A DNA stretch of 22,629 nucleotides from an uncultured Collinsella sp. (GCA_900761995.1 CAAFEY010000033.1:1-22629), one strand, 5' to 3'. Shown: positions 1-8,349, numbered from the stretch's first letter. The notes: generated by a model not told the origin, from the letters alone. Numbers and translations: made by a program.

Positions 1-497
1 ATCAGCAAAAAGAACAGCAGCCAGCACACGGCCCAATACGGGAACGACTGGAACGGGCCCTTCACCGGAGTCGAGCCAACTGCGCCGCCACTCGTCACCT
101 GCGCCGTAGCGGCATTGGCGGCCTGTGCACTCCAGCTTGCCGCCTGCGCCGCCTTGGCCGCGGCATCACTTGCCTGCGTTGCCGCCTCGGTAGCGCGCGC
201 CGCCGCCTCATGGGTGCGAGCACGCTCTGCCGCCTCGGCCTCGCGCTGACGGGCGCGGTCCTCGTTCTCAAACTCGATATCGTCCTCGATCTCATCGCTC
301 GGGTTGAGCAGCTCGTCCAGGCTCACGCCATAGAGTTTGGCGAGCGAGATCAGGTTCTCGGTATCGGGCGAGCTCTCCGCGCGCTCCCATTTACTGACCG
401 CTTGGCGGGACAGTCCCAGTTTTCGTGCCAGCCCTTCTTGGCTAAAGCCTTTGTTGCGGCGAAGGTCGGCGAGCCGCTGCGCAGTTTCTACATTCAT
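1..497 (-). CDS. XRE-family transcriptional regulator with C-terminal membrane segment (partial, runs off window)
   Basis: The visible 165 residues start MNVETAQRLADLRRNKGFSQ. Residues about 6-62 form a classic HTH_3/Cro-CI helix-turn-helix (GLSRQAVSKWERAESSPDTE, then LAKLYGVSLDELL). An acidic stretch (IEDDIEFENED) follows, then an Ala-rich, charged, probably helical linker (about 80-130), then a hydrophobic segment (YWAVCWLLFFLL) that begins a transmembrane helix at the window edge. Such XRE-plus-TM proteins are commonly membrane-tethered regulators; the signal sensed here is unknown. The start at 497 is chosen because AGGAGG lies four bases upstream; the other ATG at 493 is followed at once by a stop. 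The C-terminus is missing only because the window ends. What it regulates cannot be told from this sequence. Confidence 0.85.
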   Translation of the reverse strand, partial: MNVETAQRLADLRRNKGFSQEGLARKLGLSRQAVSKWERAESSPDTENLISLAKLYGVSLDELLNPSDEIEDDIEFENEDRARQREAEAAERARTHEAAARATEAATQASDAAAKAAQAASWSAQAANAATAQVTSGGAVGSTPVKGPFQSFPYWAVCWLLFFLL

Positions 498-615
498 GGT
501 TCCTCCTATGTGATGCCAGCCGTGCCGCCGGACCGTTTTTGTTCTTAAGGCGCCTTGCACAGTTAAAAATCTATCCGCCACCGCCAAAAGCATGCCACCT
601 ATTCTAGTGAGATTT

Positions 616-646
616 TTGACAACCGGCGGTTGCGGGTGCATATGAG
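616..646 (+). promoter_or_regulatory. Possible promoter for the methyltransferase gene
   Basis: A perfect TTGACA (616-621) is followed after 19 bases by TATGAG (641-646), a four-of-six match to the -10 consensus. The spacing is longer than ideal. The stretch 498-764 contains no gene I can support apart from the divergent promoter area of the XRE gene, so a promoter is expected here. This is a weak inference. Confidence 0.3.
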
Positions 647-764
647 CTGCGGAAATGTGTCCAAACAAAGCAATGACCCGCAGCTCGGTTGTCCCCGTTG
701 CGGCGTTAACGGTAGTATGGTCGTACTGTTTATTTCGCACCGCCAACGGAGGGAGTTCCGCGCC

Positions 765-1637
765 GTGAACCGCGATTTCGCCTCATCGCTCATCCAGCTC
801 AACAATACGTTCTATCGCGAGCACTCCGCCTCCTTCTCCGATACGCGCCAGGCCCCGTGGCCCGGCTGGGTGCGCACCATGGACATCGCGCTCGAACAGC
901 TCGATGTCGCCACGATTGAGCATCCCGTCCGCGTCTTCGATCTTGCCTGCGGCAATATGCGATTCGAGAACTTTGCCGCCGGCGGCGCACTTGCCGCCAA
1001 GGGCGTCGACGGCGCAAACCCCTCGGCAGATGCCAGCTGCCCGTTTGAGTTCTACGGCGTCGACTCGTGCCAAGACCTGGCCATCGATGCACATGGCCAC
1101 GCGCTGCGCATTCCCAACCTGCACTTCCAGGAACTCGATGTGCTCGATGCCCTCATGAAGCTCAACCCCGCCGAGACACCCGATGTGCTTTTCGACGCCC
1201 CGCTCGCCGAAATATCGGTCTGTTTTGGCTTTATGCACCACGTGCCGTCATGCGAGTACCGCGTACGCGTGCTCGACGCCCTGGTGCGTCAGACACGCCC
1301 GGGCGGCATCATCGCCATCAGCTTTTGGGAGTTTATGAACGACGAGCGCATGGCGCGCAAGGCCGTTCGTGCCGAGGCCCGCGCCGAGCTCACCCCACCG
1401 TTTGAGGGTTACGATTCCGCGCAGTTTGAAGCCGGCGACCACCTCATTGGCTGGCAAAACGACCGCCACGCCTACCGCTATTGCCATCACTTTGACGATC
1501 AGCAGATCACCGACCTGGTACGCGGCGTCCGAACGTTCTACAAGAGCGGCGAGGTCCCCGTGCGCGAGCTCGAGCGTTTCCATGCCGACGGTCGCAGCGG
1601 CGAGCTCAACCGCTATGTGATTCTCAAGCGCCTGTAG
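765..1637 (+). CDS. Class I SAM-dependent methyltransferase, Trm9/ALKBH8-like
   Basis: I use the GTG at 765 (290 aa) because GGAGGGA sits nine bases upstream; the open frame extends back to 630 but without a convincing ribosome site. Motif I is VFDLACGNMRFENF (about 58-70), the SAM-binding loop. The acidic post-motif region and a late SVCFGFMHHVPS followed by TRPGGIIAISFWEF match motifs IV-VI of class I enzymes. The N-terminal NNTFYREHSASFSDTRQAPWPGW resembles the signature before the SAM loop in Trm9 and the ALKBH8 methyltransferase domain (tRNA wobble-uridine methylation), but this is pattern resemblance only. trmB lies downstream on the same strand, so an RNA substrate is plausible. The enzyme should be cytosolic. 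Its substrate is not established. Confidence 0.75.
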   Translation: MNRDFASSLIQLNNTFYREHSASFSDTRQAPWPGWVRTMDIALEQLDVATIEHPVRVFDLACGNMRFENFAAGGALAAKGVDGANPSADASCPFEFYGVDSCQDLAIDAHGHALRIPNLHFQELDVLDALMKLNPAETPDVLFDAPLAEISVCFGFMHHVPSCEYRVRVLDALVRQTRPGGIIAISFWEFMNDERMARKAVRAEARAELTPPFEGYDSAQFEAGDHLIGWQNDRHAYRYCHHFDDQQITDLVRGVRTFYKSGEVPVRELERFHADGRSGELNRYVILKRL

Positions 1638-1675
1638 GTATCGGCGACTCGCCGCCGAGCCGCATCGCATCTTTC

Positions 1676-1699
1676 GGGCAAGCTATGCCCACCCTTTTT
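1676..1699 (+). terminator. Weak intrinsic terminator candidate after the methyltransferase
   Basis: GGGCA-agcta-TGCCC is followed by ACCC and five T. The stem is only five base pairs, so this may be an attenuating hairpin rather than a true terminator. Confidence 0.35.
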
Positions 1700-1711
1700 C
1701 AACCCATTGAC

Positions 1712-1733
1712 GGAACGCGCGGTCATGCGTTCC
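1712..1733 (+). other. Hairpin in the trmB leader
   Basis: A perfect 7-bp inverted repeat (GGAACGC, 8-base loop, GCGTTCC) ends about a dozen bases before the trmB Shine-Dalgarno. It could form a 5' leader hairpin. I see no matching alternative structure, so a regulatory role is only possible. Confidence 0.35.
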
Positions 1734-1755
1734 ATACTTATAAACAAGGAGCCTC

Positions 1756-2595
1756 ATGGGAGCCGTCCACGTTCGCACGCCTAAGAACTTTGTGCTCGAG
1801 GAGCGCCTGGAGCGCTACGCCGATGCGATTGAGACGAACCCCGAGGCCTATGCCGGAGATTGGCGCGAGGCTTGCGCGCCAGTTGGCAGCAAGCCCTTCG
1901 AACACCTTCACCTGGATCTTGGCTGTGGCAAGGGAACGTACCTTGTAGAGCGCGCGGCCCACGAGCCAAACACCCTCTTTATCGGTATGGACCAGGAGCC
2001 CATCTGCATCGCCTATGCCGCACAGAAAATCTGCGAGCAGGAGCTGTCCAACGCACTTGTCCTGCCCCGAGGCGCCGCATCGCTGCCGCAGCTGTTTGCC
2101 GCAGGCGAGCTCGATGCCATCACCATCAACTTTCCCACGCCGCAGCCCAAGGCCAAGTACGCCAAAAAACGGCTCGTCCATGTCGACCATCTGATGCTCT
2201 ACCGCCCGCTCTTTGCAGCCGGCGCCACCGTCACGCTGCGCACCGACAGCAAACCGCTGCGCGACTACGCCCTGGGGCAGATTGCCGCGGCCGGCTACGA
2301 CACGCTTTGGGTAAGCGACGACGTCCGCCGCGACCATCCCGAGCATCCCGAGACCGAATACGAATGCCGCACGCGCGAGATGGGTGCCGTCGTCTATGGC
2401 ATTTGCGCCACACCCGGCGCGCAGCCCAGCGATGAACAGCTCGCGGCGAGCCGCGCGCAGGAGCAAAGCCTTGCCTGCTACCTGCCCGAAAACCTCGATG
2501 AGCTCACCTATGTACCTCTGGGTATGGAAGAGGCCGTCGAGAACTTTAGAAACCGCGCCCGTAAAGGCAAGAAGCGCCTGCCGCAAGAGTCCTAG
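1756..2595 (+). CDS. trmB: tRNA (guanine-46-N7)-methyltransferase TrmB
   Basis: This 279-aa protein has the TrmB layout: LHLDLGCGKGTYLVERA (about 51-67) is the SAM-binding motif I, GMDQEPICIAYAAQK the acidic SAM-ribose loop, and INFPTPQPKAKYAKKRL (about 124-140) the family signature corresponding to FPDPWPKxxHxKRR. The C-terminal TEYECRTREMG matches the conserved T-x-Y-E-x-(K/R) box. The enzyme methylates N7 of G46 in the variable loop of tRNAs, using SAM. In the signature the usual tryptophan is Gln and one basic position differs, so it is a diverged member. AAGGAG lies four bases before ATG 1756. The C-terminal extension after about residue 225 is longer than in compact homologues. The upstream methyltransferase is co-directional, about 118 bases away. 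Confidence 0.88.
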   Translation: MGAVHVRTPKNFVLEERLERYADAIETNPEAYAGDWREACAPVGSKPFEHLHLDLGCGKGTYLVERAAHEPNTLFIGMDQEPICIAYAAQKICEQELSNALVLPRGAASLPQLFAAGELDAITINFPTPQPKAKYAKKRLVHVDHLMLYRPLFAAGATVTLRTDSKPLRDYALGQIAAAGYDTLWVSDDVRRDHPEHPETEYECRTREMGAVVYGICATPGAQPSDEQLAASRAQEQSLACYLPENLDELTYVPLGMEEAVENFRNRARKGKKRLPQES

Positions 2596-2662
2596 GGGCT
2601 TCTGATGGTCGCGGCGTCGGCAAACAAGCGCAAATTGGCACCAGCGAACGACCCTCAAACCT

Positions 2663-2781
2663 AAGTGAGTAGACTTTTTTGCAATAGCCAGGCACAGCCC
2701 GCATAGCGAAACATAAAACCGCAGGTAGAACCCTTGCGCAAAAGTCATGTGCTCGCAATATCGCAAAAAGTCTACTCACTT
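2663..2781. repeat. 119-bp palindromic element, copy A
   Basis: The element begins AAGTGAGTAGACTTTT and ends with its reverse complement. The outer arms pair perfectly over 16 bases, and shorter symmetric matches continue inward. It aligns without gaps to the copies at 13018 and 14438. By my hand count it matches the 14438 copy at about 78 of 119 positions, mostly at the ends and at the centre, where CGCAGGTA (element positions 58-65) is invariant. It sits 67 bases after trmB. No target-site duplication is evident. It encodes no protein I can support. Confidence 0.9.
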
Positions 2782-2865
2782 GGCTAGCGACTACACTAAA
2801 CGGCTGGGCAGAACGCCCATTTCCTGCATTTTCTTGCCTGCGAACGCATCGATGCGACGCTACGC

Positions 2866-2871
2866 CATAAT
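2866..2871 (+). promoter_or_regulatory. Candidate -10 box of the helicase gene
   Basis: CATAAT is a five-of-six match to TATAAT, about 33 bases before the helicase start codon. I found no good -35 box at the expected distance, so this is tentative. Confidence 0.3.
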
Positions 2872-2904
2872 AGTTGGCGGACAATCGCGAGAGAAAGCAA
2901 ACAC

Positions 2905-5586
2905 ATGGCACAGACCACGACAGATATCGCCGCCAGCACCGTCTCCGGTGCCGGAGCCGCCAGTTCATTCTCGGGCGGCACGGGAACCGAAGCCGAATTC
3001 GGCTCGCTCGGTGCGCTCTCCCCCACCTGGTGGGAGCCCGAGGACGGCAGCGAGCCCGAACCGTGGCTCACGCCCGACCAGGCCTTCGAGCGCTTCTTTG
3101 AATGGACGAGCGACCGCGGCATTGAACTGTGGGACCACCAAGAAGAGGCCCTCATGGACCTGGCAGCCGGCGATCACGTCATTTTGGGCACACCGACCGG
3201 ATCGGGCAAATCGCTCGTCGCACTGGGCATGCTCTTTATGGGCATGGCGCAGGGCAAGCGCTGCTATTACACGGCCCCCATCAAGGCCTTGGTCAGCGAA
3301 AAGTTTTTCGACCTGGTGCAGGTGCTCGGCCGCGATAACGTCGGCATGATCACCGGCGATACGCATATCAACACCAAGGCGCCCGTCATCTGCTGTACGG
3401 CAGAGATCCTCGCCAACGACGCACTACGCGAGGGCGAAGATGCCGATGTTGGCTGCGTCGCCATGGACGAGTTCCACTACTTTGCCGACCCCGATCGCGG
3501 TTGGGCCTGGCAGGTGCCGCTGCTCACCCTGCCTCACACGCAATTCATGCTCATGAGCGCCACGCTCGGCGATGTCACTGCCATCGCCGCCTCACTCGAG
3601 GAGCACACCGGCGCTGCTTGCGACTTGGTTGTCGACGCCCCACGTCCTGTTCCGCTGAGCTACGACTATGTGACGACCTCCCTCGAGGGCACGGTCGAGC
3701 TCGCCATGCGCCGTGGCGAGGCCCCGCTCTACATCGTGCACTTTAGCCAGGACGCCGCACTTGCAACGGCGCAATCCCTCGCCAACTTTGGCATTGCCAG
3801 CAAGGAGCAGCGCGAGGCCATTAAGGAGGCGGCCAAGGGCACGAGCTTCTCGACGGCCTTCGGCAAAATCCTCAAGCGCTTGCTCGGATGCGGCGTCGGC
3901 GTGCACCATGCTGGCATGTTGCCGCGCTACCGCCTGCTGGTCGAGCGCTTGGCGCAGCAGGGCCTGCTACCCGTCATCTGCGGCACCGATACGCTCGGCG
4001 TCGGTATCAACGTGCCCATCCACACCGTGGTGCTCACCGCGCTCACCAAGTTCGATGGCTACAAGATGCGTCGTCTGCGCGCCCGCGAGTTCCATCAGAT
4101 TGCCGGTCGTGCCGGCCGCTCGGGCTTCGATACCGAGGGCATGGTCATCGCCGAGGCACCCGAGCACGAGATCGAGAATGCCAAGCTTATGGCCAAGGCG
4201 GGCGACGACCCCAAAAAGCTCCGCAAGATTAAAAAGAAGAAGGCCCCCGAGGGCTTTGTCACCTGGAACAAGCAAACCTTTGAGCGCCTGATCGAGACGC
4301 AGCCCGAGACACTCAAGCCGCGCCTGAGCATCACGCACTCCATGGTGATTAGCGTGGTCGAGCAGGGTGGCGATGCCCGAGCCCGCGTACACGACCTCAT
4401 CGAGACGAGTCTGCAGACCCCTGAGGAAAAGGCAAAGCTCGAGGTTCGTGCCGACGAGATCTTCGCCACGCTCATCGATTCCGGCGTCGTCGTTCGCACC
4501 GAAGTGCCGCCCGCACCCGACGCTCCGGCTGACGCCGCGCCGGACATCGACTACGCACTGACGGTCGATCTGCCCGAGGACTTCGCGCTCGATCAGCCGC
4601 TCTCGCCGTTCTTACTTGCCGCATTGGAGCTGCTCGATCCCGAGAGCGAGACCTATACCATGGATCTGATCTCAATGGTCGAGGCAACGCTCGAGGATCC
4701 CAAGCAAGTGCTGCGCGCACAGGAGCGCGCAGCACGCGATCGCGCTATGGCCGAGATGAAAGCCGACGGCATTGAATATGAGGAGCGTCTGGAGCGCATT
4801 CAAGACGTCACGTATGAAAAGCCGCTCGAGGATTTGCTCGACGCCGCCTTTGACAAGTACTGCCAGGAAGTGCCCTGGGCCAACGACTATCAGCTCTCTC
4901 CCAAGAGCGTTCTGCGCGATATGCTCGAAAGCGCGAGCGATTTTAAGGGCTACATTCAAAAGCTCGGCATCGCCCGCTCCGAGGGCATTTTGCTGCGCTA
5001 CCTGGCAGAGGCCTATCGTTCGCTCGACCGCACCGTGCCCATCGAGAAGCGCGACGAACGCCTGCGCGACATTATCTCGTGGCTGGGCTTTGTGGTGCGC
5101 TCGGTGGACTCGAGCCTGGTGGACGAGTGGGAGAACGCCGGCAACCCCGCTGCACTCGACGCCGCACCGCCGCAGGGCATCGATGAAGTCGTGGCAGACC
5201 GCCGTGGCTGCACCCTGCTGGTGCGCAACGCACTCTTCCGCCGCGTGACCCTTGCCGCCCGCGAGCACATTCGCGACCTGGGCGAACTCGACGACGACTG
5301 GGGCATGAGCGAGATCCGCTGGCAAAAGGCCCTCGATGCCTACCATGAGCAGCATGAGGAAATTCTCACCGACGGAGACGCCCGCAGTGCCGCAATGTTT
5401 TCCATCGATGAGTCCGACGAGAAGACCGCGCACGTATGGCACGTGCACCAGATCTTTGCCGACGAGGATGGCGACCACGATTTTGGCATCATGGGCGATG
5501 TCGATCTGGACGCCACGCAAGACGGCGGCGAGGTAATCTTCAAAAACTACCGCGTCGGCTTTATCGAGGACCTGCTCGAGAACTAG
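2905..5586 (+). CDS. Ski2-like DEAD/DEAH-box helicase with C-terminal DUF3516-type region
   Basis: The protein has 893 aa. A low-complexity N-terminus (1-50) precedes a superfamily 2 helicase core: Q-motif-like WDHQEEAL, Walker A GTPTGSGKS (95-103), TAPIKAL motif Ia, DEFH (189-192; DExH type), MSATLGD motif III, HHAGMLPRYR and GTDTLGVGINVP in the second RecA domain, and QIAGRAGR (398-405) as motif VI. The order and the HHAGMLP motif are typical of Ski2/Mtr4 helicases. The long C-terminal half (about 430-893) fits the DUF3516 region of actinobacterial homologues. It is expected to unwind RNA or RNA/DNA using ATP; the bacterial role is poorly known. ATG 2905 is preceded by a weak purine-rich site (GAGAGAAAG). 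A strong terminator follows. Confidence 0.88.
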   Translation: MAQTTTDIAASTVSGAGAASSFSGGTGTEAEFGSLGALSPTWWEPEDGSEPEPWLTPDQAFERFFEWTSDRGIELWDHQEEALMDLAAGDHVILGTPTGSGKSLVALGMLFMGMAQGKRCYYTAPIKALVSEKFFDLVQVLGRDNVGMITGDTHINTKAPVICCTAEILANDALREGEDADVGCVAMDEFHYFADPDRGWAWQVPLLTLPHTQFMLMSATLGDVTAIAASLEEHTGAACDLVVDAPRPVPLSYDYVTTSLEGTVELAMRRGEAPLYIVHFSQDAALATAQSLANFGIASKEQREAIKEAAKGTSFSTAFGKILKRLLGCGVGVHHAGMLPRYRLLVERLAQQGLLPVICGTDTLGVGINVPIHTVVLTALTKFDGYKMRRLRAREFHQIAGRAGRSGFDTEGMVIAEAPEHEIENAKLMAKAGDDPKKLRKIKKKKAPEGFVTWNKQTFERLIETQPETLKPRLSITHSMVISVVEQGGDARARVHDLIETSLQTPEEKAKLEVRADEIFATLIDSGVVVRTEVPPAPDAPADAAPDIDYALTVDLPEDFALDQPLSPFLLAALELLDPESETYTMDLISMVEATLEDPKQVLRAQERAARDRAMAEMKADGIEYEERLERIQDVTYEKPLEDLLDAAFDKYCQEVPWANDYQLSPKSVLRDMLESASDFKGYIQKLGIARSEGILLRYLAEAYRSLDRTVPIEKRDERLRDIISWLGFVVRSVDSSLVDEWENAGNPAALDAAPPQGIDEVVADRRGCTLLVRNALFRRVTLAAREHIRDLGELDDDWGMSEIRWQKALDAYHEQHEEILTDGDARSAAMFSIDESDEKTAHVWHVHQIFADEDGDHDFGIMGDVDLDATQDGGEVIFKNYRVGFIEDLLEN

Positions 5587-5610
5587 TCAAACATACTGGA
5601 ACGGAATAAA

Positions 5611-5647
5611 ACGGGGCCGTTGGCACTATCGCCAGCGGCCCCGTTTT
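5611..5647. terminator. Strong bidirectional intrinsic terminator
   Basis: ACGGGGCCG and CGGCCCCGT pair perfectly, the stem continues inward with TTGGC/GCCAG, and a run of five T follows on the + strand, with A residues on the other side giving U on the - strand. It lies between the convergent helicase and DUF2130 genes and should stop transcription from both. Confidence 0.9.
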
Positions 5648-5665
5648 TGCACTATCCGCTATGCC

Positions 5666-7423
5666 TTACTCGGCATCCTCGACCTCATACGAATCCGCCT
5701 CGGCTGGCTCATCGTTTGTCTCTGCCGCAGCCCCGCGTGCCTCGTCAAACGCCGCCTTCATGGTCTTGTTGCCCCACGTGAGCTTGCGAATGGTAAGATC
5801 GTCGGCTTTCTTGTTGGCAAGGCGCAGATTGTTCTCGGAGGACAGCAACGCCTCCTTGGTTTTCTGCAGATGGCTAATCGTCTTGTCGATCTCATCGATT
5901 GCCGTTTGGAACTTGCGGCTCGCGATCTCGTAGTTGCGGCCGAAATCGTTCTTGAACTTCTCCATCTTGGCTTCGAAGTTCGTGACATCGATATTCTGCT
6001 GCTTGTACTCCGCCAGCTCCTGCTTATAGCGAAGCGAACCCATGGCGGCATTGCGCAGCAGCGTAATGATGGGAATGAAGAACTGCGGGCGGATCACATA
6101 CATCTTCTCGTAGCGATAGCTCACGTCCACGATTCCCGCGTTGTAAAGCTCGCTCTCGGGCTCGAGCAGCGTGCAGAGCACCGCGTACTCACAGCCTTTC
6201 TGGCGACGATCGTGATCGAGTTTCTTAAAGAAGTCCTCGTTTTTATGCTTGGTCGCGGTCTCGTCGTTCTCGTTTTTCATCTCGAACATAATCGAAATGA
6301 CCTCGTTGCCGCTCGCGTCGCACTCACGGAAAATGAAGTCTCCCTTGGTGCCCTCGGATGCATCGTTATCTTTCTCGAAGTACGCATTGGGAAACGCCGT
6401 CATGCGCAGACGGTTAAACTCGGTCTCGCAGTGCTGCTCGAGCGACTCGCCCACCATCTTGGTGGACAGGCGAACCTTCATGTCCTTAAGGCGCTCAATC
6501 TCTTCATCCTTGTAGCGAATCAGGTCATCGCTCGCGCGCTTGGCCTGCGCAAGCTCGAGCTCGTGTGCCGCCTTGGCTTGCTCCTCGCGAGAATCGCGCA
6601 CCGCCAGCTCGCTCGTCAGTTTGGCACGTGCCTCATCGCGCTCTCGCTCCGCCGCGGCGACCGCCTCTGACAGGTTCATTTTTGCCATCAGTTCCTGCTC
6701 GCGCAGCTGGGCACGCAGGCCCTCGGCCTCTTGCTCGGACTGAGCCTTTGCGGCGGAAAACTTCTCTTGCACCTTCGCGCGATAGTCAGTAAGCGCGCGC
6801 TCGGCCTCGCTGCGAGCGGCATCGAGCTCACGCTGCGACTCTGCCGCGGCAGCGGCAAGCGCCATCTCCTGGGCCTTGTCCGCCGCGGCGATCCTGGCCT
6901 GCAGCTCGGCAATCTGAGCGTCGCGCGCGGACAGGTCGTTTTGAGCAGCATTGCGTGCCGCCGCCTCGGCAAGCCTGGCTTCATCATCTTTGCGCTCCAA
7001 CTGCGCACGTAAATTGTCGATCTCGCGCTGAAGCTCGGCATTCTCCTTTTGAGCATCGGAACGGGCCTCAACCGCCGCGCGCTGACTTGCACTCTCGCGC
7101 TCTGCGGCAGCGCCTTCGAGCTTGGCGTGCAGCTCGGCAAGCTCAGCGTCGCGCTTGGCAACCTCTTGTGCCAGCTGCTGAGCTGCAGCGTTCTTCTGCT
7201 CGACAAGCTGAGCGTCGCGCTGAGACTCTGCCTCCTGCAAAGCAGCCGTCGAGCGCGAGCGCTCAAGCTCCAGTGCCTGCTCGCCCTCGCGCTGGACCGC
7301 CTTCACGCGCTCATCCAGGTCGCGCGAGAACTCGGCATCGCGCACCTGCTTGACGATATCCGCATAACCGGACGCATCGACCTTAAAAACTTCGCCGCAA
7401 TGCGGGCACTTGATCTCGTTCAT
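5666..7423 (-). CDS. DUF2130 protein: zinc-ribbon motif, long coiled coil, PD-(D/E)XK-like C-terminal domain
   Basis: The protein has 585 aa. It opens with MNEIKCPHCGEVF, half of a zinc ribbon (C6, C9) with no obvious second CxxC pair. Residues about 25-320 are rich in Ala, Glu, Arg and Gln heptads and should form a long coiled coil. The conserved DUF2130 block starts near K322 (KMVGESLEQHCETEFNRLRM) and contains TKGDFIFRE followed by ISIMFEMKNEND. The spaced D and ExK fit a PD-(D/E)XK nuclease-fold active site, to which DUF2130 has been assigned. The architecture resembles RmuC-type coiled-coil nucleases; the function is unproven. ATG 7423 has GGAG six bases upstream. It is convergent with the helicase gene and stands alone. 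Confidence 0.82.
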   Translation of the reverse strand: MNEIKCPHCGEVFKVDASGYADIVKQVRDAEFSRDLDERVKAVQREGEQALELERSRSTAALQEAESQRDAQLVEQKNAAAQQLAQEVAKRDAELAELHAKLEGAAAERESASQRAAVEARSDAQKENAELQREIDNLRAQLERKDDEARLAEAAARNAAQNDLSARDAQIAELQARIAAADKAQEMALAAAAAESQRELDAARSEAERALTDYRAKVQEKFSAAKAQSEQEAEGLRAQLREQELMAKMNLSEAVAAAERERDEARAKLTSELAVRDSREEQAKAAHELELAQAKRASDDLIRYKDEEIERLKDMKVRLSTKMVGESLEQHCETEFNRLRMTAFPNAYFEKDNDASEGTKGDFIFRECDASGNEVISIMFEMKNENDETATKHKNEDFFKKLDHDRRQKGCEYAVLCTLLEPESELYNAGIVDVSYRYEKMYVIRPQFFIPIITLLRNAAMGSLRYKQELAEYKQQNIDVTNFEAKMEKFKNDFGRNYEIASRKFQTAIDEIDKTISHLQKTKEALLSSENNLRLANKKADDLTIRKLTWGNKTMKAAFDEARGAAAETNDEPAEADSYEVEDAE

Positions 7424-7519
7424 GGCAGCTCCTCGATGGACGCAAATTTCAACCGCCTACACTCTACCGCGCCGCACGGACAAAAAAGACGCCGCCGCCA
7501 TAATGGCAACGGCGCCAGA

Positions 7520-7552
7520 ACCACCACAAAGGCGACTGTCCCCTTTGTGGTG
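7520..7552. repeat. GTCCCC-loop hairpin repeat, copy 1
   Basis: CCACCACAAAGG, a short loop, and CCTTTGTGGTG form a stem of about 11-12 bp. The 3' side of the loop reads GTCCCC. It lies directly downstream of the deacetylase stop codon. It is nearly identical to the hairpin at 8350-8384, only the loop differing (CGACT here, TGCCT there). No T-tract follows on either strand, so it is a repeated extragenic palindrome rather than a standard terminator. Confidence 0.85.
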
Positions 7553-7562
7553 ACTTGGGTCC

Positions 7563-8327
7563 TTACAGGTCGCGGTAGTCGATCAGGCGAAGATCAGGTT
7601 GAGACTCAAGCCAAGTGCGAAGCTCGGGGTCGATCAGCGCATCGACTTCCTTGGTGCGGTCGGTCGTGAGCGAGCTGTTCTCCAGGATAAAACGATCGAG
7701 ATAGCCCGGATGGCACACAAAGACGACCGTCTCGCCGTCCACCATCTCGCGAACCGTCTGCATGATTGCCTCTTTGGGCTCGTAGCCCGGCTCCATCGAG
7801 CGCATCACCATGCGCAGATCAGTATCTCCGCAATGCACCACAGCCGCGGGGTCGAAGCTCGCCTTTTGCTCCTTAAGGCCCAGCTCCTGAGCAACCGCCG
7901 AGATCGCTCGGTTAAGGTTTTTGCTCATGACGGCATGGGCCTCAAAGTAATCGGGCTCGCGGCCCACGATCTCGACAAAGCGGTCATGCTGCGCGCGGAT
8001 CTCGATGCAGGCCTCGTCGAAGTCTATCAACTCCTCGCCGCGCTTAAAATGCTCGCGGAAGGTACGGCTGCTATGGAACTCGCCGTTCTCGTTGAGCATG
8101 CTCGGAATGAGCGCCGGGTCGGCACACGGCTTGCCCAGGCACACGTTGGTATGCTGACCCACCGCAATGCCGACATCCGCCACGAGCGACCAGCCACGCT
8201 CGGCCTCGGGCATATTGGGCATAAGTCCCGCCGAGCGCACCAGGCCCTCATTGATACTGCGGGCAATCCCCAGGTTAACGGCATACGAATAACCGATATC
8301 GTCGGCACGAATGAGCAATTGCTTCAT
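7563..8327 (-). CDS. ChbG/YdjC-family carbohydrate deacetylase
   Basis: The protein has 254 aa. MKQLLIRADDIGYSYAVNLGI is the family opening; D9/D10, H59 (VGQHTNVCLGKP) and H131 (DYFEAHAVMSK) line up with the Asp-His-His metal site of YdjC/ChbG enzymes. The family removes acetyl groups from N-acetylated sugars such as diacetylchitobiose; which sugar is used here is unknown. The last motif departs from the usual DSHxHxH: only the first His remains, so substrate or metal handling may differ. The start at 8327 has GGAG five to six bases upstream. It is the last of three same-strand genes, set off from its neighbours by hairpin repeats on both sides. No signal peptide is seen, so it is probably cytosolic. 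Confidence 0.82.
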   Translation of the reverse strand: MKQLLIRADDIGYSYAVNLGIARSINEGLVRSAGLMPNMPEAERGWSLVADVGIAVGQHTNVCLGKPCADPALIPSMLNENGEFHSSRTFREHFKRGEELIDFDEACIEIRAQHDRFVEIVGREPDYFEAHAVMSKNLNRAISAVAQELGLKEQKASFDPAAVVHCGDTDLRMVMRSMEPGYEPKEAIMQTVREMVDGETVVFVCHPGYLDRFILENSSLTTDRTKEVDALIDPELRTWLESQPDLRLIDYRDL

Positions 8328-8349
8328 AGCGACTCCAATCTATGCAAGG

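Larger units (their letters stand above)
2596..2904. other. Gene-free stretch holding the first 119-bp palindromic element
   Basis: About 309 bases separate trmB from the helicase gene. They contain the palindromic element (2663-2781), a small GGGC/GCCC hairpin near 2808-2820 and the likely helicase promoter. Open frames here read across the repeat in both directions and have no ribosome site or coding bias, so I see no gene. Confidence 0.7.

Noticed and set aside
630..764. Longer N-terminus for the methyltransferase containing CPRCG
   Set aside because: No ribosome site precedes the earlier starts, it would cover the likely promoter, and the GTG at 765 has a strong one.
1738..2766. 342-codon open frame on the - strand
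   Set aside because: It is antisense to trmB and begins inside the palindromic element; no recognisable domains.
2663..2781. 119-bp elements as simple intrinsic terminators
   Set aside because: The T-rich runs are inside the arms rather than after the stem, and copy B already lies beyond a good terminator of the rubrerythrin gene.
5870..6670. 266-codon open frame on the + strand
   Set aside because: It is the antisense of the DUF2130 coiled coil; Leu/Ala/Val-rich shadow without a start site.
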